From CAYSCZ01 sp964429655 (GTDB taxonomy: Bacteria > Bacteroidota > Bacteroidia > Cytophagales > Cyclobacteriaceae), in NCBI GenBank assembly GCA_964429655.1, contig CAYSCZ010000024.1:1-43076 (forward strand): 43,076 nucleotides of DNA. The letters are read 5' to 3'. Below, one piece after another: positions 1-8,607 of this stretch. A model generated the notes under the pieces. It saw only the letters and a program-made list of their open reading frames with translations, was not told the DNA's origin and ran no database searches. The stretch's first letter is position 1, and each line of letters opens with the position of its first letter. A program made the translations under genes and the position numbers.

Positions 1-60
1 CTGATTTTTTGGGCTTTAACCCTTCACGACAAAATTCCAATGACAAATCTGGGTTTAATG
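1..60 (-). repeat. End of a dispersed repeat element (copy cut by window edge)
   Basis: Read on the minus strand, these 60 bases match positions 14715-14774 with only two differences (58 of 60). The match ends abruptly at base 60, so base 60 is probably the true terminus and the rest of the copy lies to the left of the window. The sequence begins with the same TTAAACCCAG-type inverted terminus that bounds the complete copy at 14717-14891. The copy lies about 40 bases beyond the 3' end of the outer-membrane protein gene. Confidence 0.85.
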
Positions 61-102
61 TTATTGTTTATCAAGAGATCGCTATTTGAAGCATAATAAC
101 GA

Positions 103-3039
103 TTAAATCGATATTGTCGAAATAATCAAATCAAACTGATTGCTATTCAATCCGGTGATATTGTCAAGCAACCGGCTGTATCGCAATCCCATATTAATAT
201 CCAGTAACCGAATAAATCGAAAATCAAAGCTTACTTCCACCCCGATAGAGCGAAAGCGTCGGTCATTGAAGCTGAACTGAAGGTCAAACGTTCGCGGGGT
301 AATGGCAGTCAGTTCTGAGCTATTGAGCGGGTCGATGGTCGATTCGGAAATATCAAAGAAGAGATTGCTTGAGACACGTTTTATAAAAAATAACGGGCCA
401 ATGGGAATATCCGGGTAAAGCAATGGTAGGGAATAATTAAACCCAAATCTACTCACCCGGTCATGAAGCACTGATCCATATCCCCGGGCATAAAAGAAGT
501 TATCCCGAAACTTGTATTCACTGACAAAAGGCTCTGACTGATAGTCTGCATTGATAAAAAAGCTGTGGTTTCTGAATAATCCAGGGAAATAGAAGATGGA
601 ACGTAAGGTTAAGGAATGCGAGGCATTAAAGTCTGAGCCTAACGTCGTTTGATAATTTAAATTGATGGACTGTCCAAAGCGGGGCTTCAGATGTTGCAAT
701 GCCATCCTCCTAAGGTTAAAAAAATCAAGTTCCAGCTCCCACGCCCCAAAGGTTTCATCCGTTCCAGGCCGGTCATTATCATAATCCACATTTATCAATT
801 GGTAGCTGTTGGTAATCCAGAATTTCCTGAAGAAATGGTCCCCGGTAAGGTTGAAGGGAAGGACCGCCCCGATGGAAAAAACATTTTCCGTCCACGCATT
901 GGTGACGATGGGCACGCTTATGGAGTCTTCAGTACCTGGAGCCTCCCGAAATACCGGTATATCCCTGTCCCTGTTTGACTGGTTGTATTCCACTTCTAAT
1001 GCCGGGTACCAGCCACCATAAGTAACCGTTGCACCGTAGGTTCCTACATTTTCATTGTTATTGTAATTGTAAAATGCGCTGGCAGACAAGGTCGTTAATT
1101 TGTTATCTGCCCTGGCTGTTATTCCGGCATTTGGAGGAATGAACGTAGGCGTCCAGCTGTGCAATACCAGACCTTCAAATGAATTGTAATCCGCTGTTTT
1201 ATATTTTTTATCCGGAACCTTATCCAGTATGCCATTATCAATTGCCAAAGGTTCGATAAAATCAAAAGGATGGCGGCTTTCGACCGGTTTCCATTCCGCA
1301 GGCTTAAACGGCATTTTCTTAACATCATATCCCTCAGCAGTGTACTCCGCATAAGTCAACAGGCGACCTGATGGCGAAACATCAGGCTGAGTGGCACCAA
1401 ACCTGGTTGACGTAATTTGAAAATGCTTTCTTCTATTCAAGTCATAAGCATAAATATTGTCTGTGCCATTGTAGAAGCTATTATAGATCACATATGGCTC
1501 CCGGTACACCGGATAAGATATGTTTTCAGTTTGAAAAGCGGTCAGCAGCTTCATATTGCCTTTGCTCAGATCAATCCTGGCCACAGCATTTTCCTCGCCC
1601 TTTCTTACAACCACCAGGATTTGTTCATCATCCATCCAGGTGGGAAAGGCGTAATGATAATCTTTATCATACTGCATGCTCTTTAATAAAGTGCCAAAGC
1701 GATCAAGCACATGGATTTCAAAATTGTAGTTGTCAGGTGAATGAACGGCAACTATTCGCAATCCATCGGGGCTCCAGTCGGGCGCAAAGTAACGGGTATT
1801 TTCGGTTAGTTGTTTTTTCTCACTGGTATGCAGATCATATTGCATGATGATAGAATAGCTTTCATTGGCCCATCGCTCGTCGAAGGTTCGTTGGGTCCAG
1901 ATAAGCTTTCCATTGCTATAATTAATGACGGCATTATCGTCATCGTAAAAACCCGGATGAAACAGTTTTTTCTCTGTACCATCATCATTGAGCAGATAAA
2001 AAGTGGGTATCTGGTTAAAACCTGCTTTCTCTACCACCAGCAAACCCTCTTCGATAAAAGTAGGGTTATGATAATTTATAAAGGTCTTTTTAGACTGTTC
2101 ACTGATGGTTTTACCGGTGGTTATTTCCTTGTCCTTTAACTCATTTTTCCATTCTTCCTGCAATTTTTTAAACGTTTCCCGGTAGAGCTTTGGTGTCCTG
2201 CTTCCGGCGATGGATTTTAGGCTATTGCTCATGGGATAAAAGACACCATCATATTCTACCGCATCTTTCACCACGGTATTCCAAATATTTTCCTCTTCGC
2301 CTCCTCGTAGGGAAGTAGTCATCAGGTAACCAAGATTATAGTGATTGGGTACAAACTGCTTTAAGCTGGTGGCCGAGGCTTTCTCATAACCTGGAACCTT
2401 GTCTTGGGAAGCCAGTAATGCCCGGTAGCGGTTCTCAAATTCCGGCAGCCTACCCCTGCCACCTCGAGTCAGTGCCGTCTCATAAAATACAGCGTCCCCC
2501 TCCCAAAACCACCGGGGTAAGGCCATACCTGCAGCTGCTGCCCAGGCTGTCTGCCCAAATAAAATTGACACTACCCCGGGGATGCCCCTTTTGGTATTAT
2601 TGAATTGCTCTATATGCCGGTATTCATGGATGGCCAGTAAATCGATCCAGTTATTGCCCAGCGTACCATACTGCGGTGGATTGGTGAAGAACTCAGAGCG
2701 ATAGGGGCCAATGGTGACAAATCCATTGGAGCGTACGGTTTGGTTTTGCAGAATGATAGAAACCTTATTCTTTTTTGGCCCCAGGCTGTAATAATTACTG
2801 TCGTACAACACCTGGGCCAGATTGACAACACGCTGCGCCTGAGATTCTGCATTTTCTGGGAATATAACTTCTACCGCTTCTGTGTCAATCTGTTTCCAAT
2901 TCAAAGATGCCGGGTTGAGTCCCAGGGGATAGCTTTGCCCGGATAGACCAGACGAAAAAACTATCGAAAGGCAAAACACAACCACAGATACTTTGATCTC
3001 AACATAAAAAATAAAGCGCATAAATAATAAAGCGGACAT
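103..3039 (-). CDS. Outer-membrane protein with HExxH peptidase-like domain, beta-propeller and C-terminal barrel
   Basis: This 978-residue protein appears to have three parts. After an N-terminal hydrophobic signal segment (about residues 15-34) comes a gluzincin-like region with HEYRH at 138-142 and a downstream glutamate (E180 in RWFWEGDA), the usual layout of a zinc peptidase. Residues about 310-610 contain TolB/WD40-like propeller repeats, for example FAPDWSPDG and TQPDVSPSG. The last 350 residues are rich in alternating aromatic strands and look like an outer-membrane beta-barrel. The three-part layout resembles uncharacterised Bacteroidota surface proteins. Peptidase activity is inferred from the motif alone. 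It is probably monocistronic. The annotated ATG lies before a long n-region; the methionine at residue 7 is an alternative start. Confidence 0.75.
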   Translation of the reverse strand: MSALLFMRFIFYVEIKVSVVVFCLSIVFSSGLSGQSYPLGLNPASLNWKQIDTEAVEVIFPENAESQAQRVVNLAQVLYDSNYYSLGPKKNKVSIILQNQTVRSNGFVTIGPYRSEFFTNPPQYGTLGNNWIDLLAIHEYRHIEQFNNTKRGIPGVVSILFGQTAWAAAAGMALPRWFWEGDAVFYETALTRGGRGRLPEFENRYRALLASQDKVPGYEKASATSLKQFVPNHYNLGYLMTTSLRGGEEENIWNTVVKDAVEYDGVFYPMSNSLKSIAGSRTPKLYRETFKKLQEEWKNELKDKEITTGKTISEQSKKTFINYHNPTFIEEGLLVVEKAGFNQIPTFYLLNDDGTEKKLFHPGFYDDDNAVINYSNGKLIWTQRTFDERWANESYSIIMQYDLHTSEKKQLTENTRYFAPDWSPDGLRIVAVHSPDNYNFEIHVLDRFGTLLKSMQYDKDYHYAFPTWMDDEQILVVVRKGEENAVARIDLSKGNMKLLTAFQTENISYPVYREPYVIYNSFYNGTDNIYAYDLNRRKHFQITSTRFGATQPDVSPSGRLLTYAEYTAEGYDVKKMPFKPAEWKPVESRHPFDFIEPLAIDNGILDKVPDKKYKTADYNSFEGLVLHSWTPTFIPPNAGITARADNKLTTLSASAFYNYNNNENVGTYGATVTYGGWYPALEVEYNQSNRDRDIPVFREAPGTEDSISVPIVTNAWTENVFSIGAVLPFNLTGDHFFRKFWITNSYQLINVDYDNDRPGTDETFGAWELELDFFNLRRMALQHLKPRFGQSINLNYQTTLGSDFNASHSLTLRSIFYFPGLFRNHSFFINADYQSEPFVSEYKFRDNFFYARGYGSVLHDRVSRFGFNYSLPLLYPDIPIGPLFFIKRVSSNLFFDISESTIDPLNSSELTAITPRTFDLQFSFNDRRFRSIGVEVSFDFRFIRLLDINMGLRYSRLLDNITGLNSNQFDLIISTISI

Positions 3040-3121
3040 CGGACGCTAATTTAATGCTAACGAGTTTTTATGCTAAAATATTCTTTAAATGAGGTTCGCC
3101 TGCCTTATCATCATGAGGCAA

Positions 3122-3616
3122 TTATGTTCTCTTCTTTTTTGACTTAGGTAGAGGTAATTCCCTGACGGATATCCTGACTAATTCGCTCAACCATTTTTTG
3201 TCCTCAATCTTATCTTCAATCAAAAAGCCCGGATTTGCCCCGGGATATGCCGGTGCTTCAACAACATCCCCTATAAATTCCTGCCCGGATTTGGTAGGTT
3301 TTAAAAAAAGTTTGTTGCACAAAAAAGGCCAAAGATTTTCTCATCTGAATAAATGCCATATTCTTTAAACATTTTTTTGGCTGTTATTAGCCCGGCATTT
3401 TCGATTTGTTCAACTTGAATTATGCAATAGGAATCGTGATGAAGGCATAAAACGCAAAGAAAGAGGTACTTATGTTGATGAGGCATAGCATCGCTATGGT
3501 GATTCAACAAGTTGACGGTAAGTGCCTATTTCAAAGTGTTTTATGTCTGGAATAGATTTTCTATTGCATATTTCAGGTTCAACCACAAAGTCCACGAATT
3601 TCTTGTCAGATGCCAT
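3122..3616 (-). pseudogene. TfoX N-terminal-domain protein, disrupted by an inserted element and a frameshift
   Basis: The intact product would be about 110 residues of the TfoX/Sxy N-terminal domain family. The first codons (MASDKKFVDFVVE) run down from an ATG at 3614-3616. Reading resumes with VEQIENAG near 3414, after a 162-base insertion. Downstream are KKMFKEYGIY, then a one-base deletion after FGLFC near 3326, then NKLFLKPT in another frame. The C-terminus (EAPAYPGANP, ending in a lysine-rich tail) runs to 3122. Restoring one base gives the expected C-x-NKLFLKPT, so the lesion is a single-base loss. The family is small and often of unknown role; the E. coli homologue acts in competence gene expression. 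Two independent lesions make a functional product unlikely. Confidence 0.85.
3415..3576. mobile_element. 162-bp MITE-like element inserted in tfoX, with 7-bp target duplication
   Basis: The insert is bounded by a 7-base direct repeat, GTTCAAC, at 3408-3414 and 3577-3583. Removing the insert and one copy restores the reading frame FVVEQIENAG of the tfoX gene. The ends are imperfect inverted repeats: TTGAATTATGCAATAG at 3415 against CTGAAATATGCAATAG read inward from 3576. In the middle is the hairpin CATAGC-ATC-GCTATG (3484-3498). The core (GTACTTA, GAGGCATAGCATCGC, then AAGTG boxes) matches the element at 14717-14891, although the termini differ. There is no coding capacity, so the element must be moved by a transposase elsewhere, and none is encoded in this window. 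Confidence 0.85.
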
Positions 3617-3668
3617 AACCTTGAATTCACCAGATTTCCCCCACATCAAGGGTATTAAAAACACTACG

Positions 3669-5729
3669 CTAACTCACCACTGAGCCATTTTTTACCAGGT
3701 CATGTGGTTTTAACAGCTTGAGCGATCCATCCTCGTTTTCAGCCATTAACACCATGCCATTGGATTCCACACCCATCATTTTCCTGGGCTGTAGATTGAC
3801 CAATACGGTTACCTGCTGACCAATCAATTCCCCGGGCTCAAAGTGTTTGGCTATACCACTCAAGATAGTTCGCTTGTCCACACCGGTATCAATCAACAGT
3901 TTCAGTAGCTTATTCGATTTCTTCACTTTTTCAGCAGTCAACACCTCCCCTACTCTTATGTCCAGCTTTTGAAAGTCATCATAATTTATGGTTGGCTTAA
4001 TCGGCTGGTATTCTTTTTCTTCATATTGATCGGCTAAATTGAGTGCTTTTGCCTTATTCAACTTCTCTACCTGTTCCTCAATTTGGTTGTCCTCAACTTT
4101 CTCAAACAAAAGCTCCGCCTTGTTGATGGAATGACCAACGGGAAGCAGATCTATTGTACCGGCATCACCCCAGCACATGTTTTCATGGTTGAGCATCCGC
4201 TTGATTTTTTCTGAGGTAAAAGGCAAAAACGGCTGACATATGATGCTCAGGTTAGCAGCTAATTGGAGGGAAAGGTTCATAATGGTTTTTACCCGTTCGG
4301 GATCTTGTTTAATTTTCTTCCAGGGTTCGTTATCTGCCAAATATTTGTTGCCTTTTCTGGCCACTTCCATCATTTGAAAGAGAGCCTCACGGAATTTAAA
4401 AATATCCAATGCTTCCTCAATCTTTTTTACCTGTTCTTTAAGATCATTGATAAGTTGTTGATCAATCGGTTCAATGTCATTTGGATTTGGAAGTTTACCA
4501 TCAAAAAACTTATGAGTAAGCACTACGGCCCTATTTATAAAATTACCAAATATTGCTACCAGTTCATTATTATTTTTTGCCTGAAAATCTTTCCAGGTAA
4601 AATCATTGTCTTTTGTTTCCGGTGCGTTGGCGGTTAAAGTATAGCGCAAGAGGTCTTGCTTACCGGGAAACTCCTGCAGGTATTCATGTAACCATACTGC
4701 CCAATTCCTGGAGGTAGATATTTTATCCCCTTCCAGGTTCAGGAATTCATTGGCGGGTACATTATCAGGCAGGATGTAATCGCCGTAAAGTTTTAAAATC
4801 ACTGGAAATATTATACAATGAAAAACAATATTGTCTTTACCTATAAAATGGATCAACCGTGTATCTTCATCCTTCCAGTAAGGTTCCCAGTCATTCCCTG
4901 TTTTTTGTGCCCATTCTATCGAGTCCGAAATATAACCAATGGGGGCATCAAACCACACATAAAGCACTTTACCTTCCGCACCTTTCACCGGAACGGATAT
5001 TCCCCATTCCAAATCCCGGGTTATAGCCCTGGCCTGCAATCCATTATCTAACCAGGATTTACACTGGCCATACACGTTTGGTTTCCACTCTTTATGTTCC
5101 TCCAGAATCCACGTTCTTAACCAATTTTCATAATCATTTAAAGGCAGATACCAATGCCTCGTGGTTTTCAATACCGGCTCTGAACCACTTAGCGCTGATT
5201 TAGGATTGATCAATTCATGTGGACTTAATGAGGTGCCGCAATTTTCGCATTGGTCACCATAAGCTTTTTCAAAGCTGCAGTTAGGACAGGTGCCGTAGAT
5301 ATATCGGTCTGCCAGGAATTGCTCAGCCTCCGGATCAAAAAATTGTTCGTTGGTTTTCTCTTCAAACACACCTTTTTCATATAATTTCAAAAAAAAGTCT
5401 GATGCTGTTTTATGATGTGTCTGAGAGGAGGTTCTGGAATAAATATCAAAGCTTACGCCAAACTCTTCAAAAGAAGTTTTTATTTGTTCATGATATCTGT
5501 CTACGATTTCCTTAGGGGAAGTATTTTGTTGACGTGCCTTCAAGGTAATGGCTACACCATGTTCATCCGACCCACAAACAAAAAGGACATCCTCATCTTT
5601 CATACGCAGATATCTGGCATAAATATCTGCAGGAATGTAAACACCGGCCAGGTGACCGATATGAACAGGGCCATTGGCATAAGGCAGAGCAGCAGTTATG
5701 GTATATCTTTTATATTGCTTAGAAGACAT
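3669..5729 (-). CDS. metG: Methionyl-tRNA synthetase
   Basis: This 686-residue class I aminoacyl-tRNA synthetase charges tRNA-Met in the cytoplasm. The HIGH signature is at residues 23-26, the KMSKS-type loop appears as DKISTS, and the zinc-binding knuckle shows as CPNC and CENC. The C-terminus carries the EMAP/Trbp111-type tRNA-binding domain (FQKLDIRVGEV onward), which gives the longer two-domain form usual in Bacteroidota. Length and motifs are complete. The gene lies directly upstream of the broken tfoX gene on the same strand. Its start is close to the divergent hypothetical gene at 5.8 kb. Confidence 0.98.
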   Translation of the reverse strand: MSSKQYKRYTITAALPYANGPVHIGHLAGVYIPADIYARYLRMKDEDVLFVCGSDEHGVAITLKARQQNTSPKEIVDRYHEQIKTSFEEFGVSFDIYSRTSSQTHHKTASDFFLKLYEKGVFEEKTNEQFFDPEAEQFLADRYIYGTCPNCSFEKAYGDQCENCGTSLSPHELINPKSALSGSEPVLKTTRHWYLPLNDYENWLRTWILEEHKEWKPNVYGQCKSWLDNGLQARAITRDLEWGISVPVKGAEGKVLYVWFDAPIGYISDSIEWAQKTGNDWEPYWKDEDTRLIHFIGKDNIVFHCIIFPVILKLYGDYILPDNVPANEFLNLEGDKISTSRNWAVWLHEYLQEFPGKQDLLRYTLTANAPETKDNDFTWKDFQAKNNNELVAIFGNFINRAVVLTHKFFDGKLPNPNDIEPIDQQLINDLKEQVKKIEEALDIFKFREALFQMMEVARKGNKYLADNEPWKKIKQDPERVKTIMNLSLQLAANLSIICQPFLPFTSEKIKRMLNHENMCWGDAGTIDLLPVGHSINKAELLFEKVEDNQIEEQVEKLNKAKALNLADQYEEKEYQPIKPTINYDDFQKLDIRVGEVLTAEKVKKSNKLLKLLIDTGVDKRTILSGIAKHFEPGELIGQQVTVLVNLQPRKMMGVESNGMVLMAENEDGSLKLLKPHDLVKNGSVVS

Positions 5730-5810
5730 CTCAACGTTTTCGTGTAAAGATAGAAATATTAAATTGCCGTCCTTATGATACTAGATGTGATTATTTCCAG
5801 ATCGGTGAAG

Positions 5811-6401
5811 ATGATTTTTGCCTTTTTAATCATACCATTTTTCATATTTGGTCAAAGGAAAAACAGCGACAACGTGATTTTTTACGATGACTTCCTGACA
5901 GACTCAATAAAGTGGGAGATGGATGGGGTTAGTAAGCAGTTGGTTAAAACTGAAAATGGCTATGTTGTTTTAACAGATATTGAAAATGATTACTCCTGGT
6001 TAAAACAAGAAGTAAATGTTGATACTACACGGGATTTTGAAATCAGTATTCGAACCAGGTTTCTTAGCGGCAATCCTTACATGCCTTTTGGTTTTAGCTG
6101 GGGCAATGAACATAATTTTTACAGTTTTTTAATTGCCAATAATAAAAGTTTTGTAATCACCCTAAACAAAGGCAAGAAAACAAAATACCTCTCCCGGTGG
6201 TCCGAATCCAGCCTTATTCCATCCGATGGGTACAGCAACCTAACCTTCAGAAAACAAAAGAAAAAGTTCATTTTTCTGATTGAAAACAATCAGGTGTACA
6301 GCTGTGACTCAGGGCCCCTTTTTGGTAAAACATTTACACTGCTGGGCTCGAGAAATTCTACCATACATTTCGATGTAGCAAAGGTAGCATACCTCGACTG
6401 A
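5811..6401 (+). CDS. Secreted protein of unknown function, probable jelly-roll (LamG-like) fold
   Basis: I do not recognise a named family. From the ATG at 5811 there is a textbook signal peptide (MIFAFLIIPFFIFGQ), so I prefer this start over the in-frame ATG at 5775, which adds 12 residues. The mature part, about 180 residues, has short beta-strand blocks with aromatic residues, such as FYDDFLTDSIKW near the start and FYSFLIANN in the middle. These resemble concanavalin/laminin-G or DUF1080-type sugar-binding folds. That is a visual judgement of pattern, not a match to a named domain. The gene diverges from metG and precedes the sugar porter by about 120 bases. Confidence 0.6.
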   Translation: MIFAFLIIPFFIFGQRKNSDNVIFYDDFLTDSIKWEMDGVSKQLVKTENGYVVLTDIENDYSWLKQEVNVDTTRDFEISIRTRFLSGNPYMPFGFSWGNEHNFYSFLIANNKSFVITLNKGKKTKYLSRWSESSLIPSDGYSNLTFRKQKKKFIFLIENNQVYSCDSGPLFGKTFTLLGSRNSTIHFDVAKVAYLD

Positions 6402-6524
6402 CTCATATAACTGGTTTTTAGGAATTTCTAAAAATATTTATGCTTATTGCGATAATTTTTCAGATTATCTTATATTACCAAAATCATTTGAATTTTTTAT
6501 AAATACAATACAAATCTTTTTGAT

Positions 6525-8102
6525 ATGGAGAAAAGCACATATAACAAAAGTTTAATTTTTATCATTGTGGCCATCGCCTCGACCGGTGGTTTGTTATTTG
6601 GTTTTGATACCGGCGTTATTTCCGGGGCCCTTCCCTTTCTGGAAAGAAGTTGGGACCTAAGCACAGAAGACCAGGAATGGATCGTGACGGCACTGTTGGT
6701 TGGTGCTATTCTTGGTGCAATGTCCTCCGGTCGGCTCACCGACATTTTTGGTAGAAAGAAGATCATTGTCATAACCTCCTTCATTTTTGCAGTTGGTTCC
6801 ATTATGGCAGGAGCTGCACCTTCCATGAGTTTTTTAGCCCTCAGCAGGATCGTTCTGGGAATCGCTATTGGGATTTCCTCATTTACAGTCCCCATGTACA
6901 TCGCAGAAATTTCACCCACTAAGATAAGGGGTGCATTGGTTTCAGCTTTTCAGTTGATGATCACTATAGGTATTGTAGCATCTTATTTTAGCGATCAGGC
7001 TTTTGCTGATGAAGCTAATCCTTTTTCATGGCGTTGGATGTTTTATGTGGGGGTGATCCCTGCCATCATCTTGTTCGTTGGAATGATCTTTTTACCTGAA
7101 TCTCCCAGATGGTTGATGAGTGTAGGTAAGCGAGATCAGGGTATCAAAGTGCTTCGCAGCGTTGAAAGTCCTGATATGGTAGAGGCTTCCATCAGTAGAA
7201 TCGATGATGAAATTAAAAAAGAAAAAGAAGCAGTTACAAACTGGACTGAACTTTTTAAACCCTGGCTCAGGAATGCATTAATAACTGCTATTGGCATCAT
7301 GCTCGTGCAGCAGTTTGTAGGTATCAACACCATCATTTATTATGCCCCAACCGTGTTTCTTATTGCGGGCTTTGAAGGTGCCCGTGCAGCCATTGCCGCC
7401 ACCATCATTGTGGGGGTTGTAAATGTGCTTTCAACAGTAGTATCAATGAGCGTAATCGATAAAATTGGCAGACGAAAACTATACTTCATCGGTCTTACCG
7501 GAATGGCTACAGCCCTTGCAGCACTGGGTATTTTCTTTCTGAACCGGGAAGGCATGGGAGATGCTATGCGATATCTTATCGTTGGTTGTATTTTAGTGTA
7601 TATTTTCTTTTTTGCCATAAGTCTGGGCCCTTTGGGTTGGCTGATGATTTCAGAAGTATTTCCTCTGAAAGTCAGGGGGTTGGGAATGAGTATAGGATCG
7701 TTAAGTAATTGGTTGTTTAATGCGTTGGTAGCCTTTACTTTTTTAAAGATTGCATGGGCTTTTACAGGTCCCGGGATGGAAATAATCAAAGAAAAAGTTG
7801 ATGCAGAACTTACCACTGACCAAACCCAAATATTGGAACAATATGATATACCGCTTGGCTCAGAAATGTCAGCTGTTGTGGACGTGGTAAGTCGTGATGA
7901 TATTCCCGAAAAGGATATAGAAGCCATTCAAGCAGCCTATGATGTTAAACCGAACCCGGCCGGATCATTCTTTTTATATGCAGGCATTGCAGTGCTAGGC
8001 ATACTCTGGGGATTAAAATATATTCCTGAAACTAAAGGTGTGTCCCTGGAAGAGATTGAGGAGCATTGGCGTAAAGGTGGTAAACCAAATGAATTGAGGT
8101 AG
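6525..8102 (+). CDS. MFS sugar porter family transporter (XylE/AraE-like)
   Basis: This 525-residue inner-membrane protein has about twelve membrane segments and the sugar-porter signatures: GFDTGVISGAL in helix 1, the GR-x-GR-type loop (GRLTDIFGRK), PESPRWL after helix 6, the middle loop GRRKL, and PETKG near the C-terminus. The family imports sugars such as xylose, arabinose or glucose by proton symport; the substrate cannot be read from sequence. It is 50-80 residues longer than typical members because of an extra hydrophilic insertion at about 415-475, between helices 10 and 11 or 11 and 12. The start is supported by the signature helix beginning soon after it. The next gene starts 4 bases downstream, suggesting co-transcription. 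Confidence 0.93.
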   Translation: MEKSTYNKSLIFIIVAIASTGGLLFGFDTGVISGALPFLERSWDLSTEDQEWIVTALLVGAILGAMSSGRLTDIFGRKKIIVITSFIFAVGSIMAGAAPSMSFLALSRIVLGIAIGISSFTVPMYIAEISPTKIRGALVSAFQLMITIGIVASYFSDQAFADEANPFSWRWMFYVGVIPAIILFVGMIFLPESPRWLMSVGKRDQGIKVLRSVESPDMVEASISRIDDEIKKEKEAVTNWTELFKPWLRNALITAIGIMLVQQFVGINTIIYYAPTVFLIAGFEGARAAIAATIIVGVVNVLSTVVSMSVIDKIGRRKLYFIGLTGMATALAALGIFFLNREGMGDAMRYLIVGCILVYIFFFAISLGPLGWLMISEVFPLKVRGLGMSIGSLSNWLFNALVAFTFLKIAWAFTGPGMEIIKEKVDAELTTDQTQILEQYDIPLGSEMSAVVDVVSRDDIPEKDIEAIQAAYDVKPNPAGSFFLYAGIAVLGILWGLKYIPETKGVSLEEIEEHWRKGGKPNELR

Positions 8103-8106
8103 GACT

Positions 8107-8607
8107 ATGCCTTTAACGCAGGCCCAGGAGTCATTCAGGAAAAAAATGCTCAATAGCTTTAACTTTGGGCTCTATACTTTGCTGAACGTCCCGGCAGGTT
8201 GGGTAGCAGGAATGAGGTTAAAAACACTCACAGAAGCGTACTGCGAAACAACCATACCTTTTTTATGGATTAATAAAAACCCGTTTAAATCCATTTACTT
8301 TGCGGTACAATCAATGGCTGCCGAATTATCAACGGCAGCCATTCCATTAATGGCCGTTCAGGGAATCAGACCTACCGTAGCCTTTATCATTGTAGGTCTT
8401 GAAGCAGAATTTCACAAAAAAGCCACTGGAAAAATAACTTTCACATGTCATGAGGGTCAAGAGGTGTTTGCAGCGGTTGATGAATGCATAAAAAGTGGTA
8501 ATCCATCTACAGTGAAACTAAAGACCGTTGGCAGAATGGATGATGGTACGGAGGTATCAACTTTTTATTTTACCTGGTCTTTTAAGCAACGAATTAAAAA
8601 AAATTAA
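8107..8607 (+). CDS. DUF4442 hotdog-fold protein (possible thioesterase)
   Basis: This 166-residue protein resembles the DUF4442 group of hotdog-fold proteins. Features include the N-terminal helix, the AGMRLKTLTE strand, and the conserved SIYFAVQSMAAELST segment where thioesterase-like members hold their central helix. Hotdog proteins usually hydrolyse acyl-CoA or acyl-ACP, but the substrate here is unknown. It follows the sugar porter by 4 bases and is probably in the same transcript. Its stop codon overlaps the end of the convergent yihY-like gene by 4 bases. Confidence 0.8.
   Translation: MPLTQAQESFRKKMLNSFNFGLYTLLNVPAGWVAGMRLKTLTEAYCETTIPFLWINKNPFKSIYFAVQSMAAELSTAAIPLMAVQGIRPTVAFIIVGLEAEFHKKATGKITFTCHEGQEVFAAVDECIKSGNPSTVKLKTVGRMDDGTEVSTFYFTWSFKQRIKKN

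Noticed and set aside
3415..3576. CRISPR-like or phage attachment origin for the short repeats.
   Set aside because: Repeats are not regularly spaced, no spacers or cas genes are present, and the precise target duplication indicates transposition.
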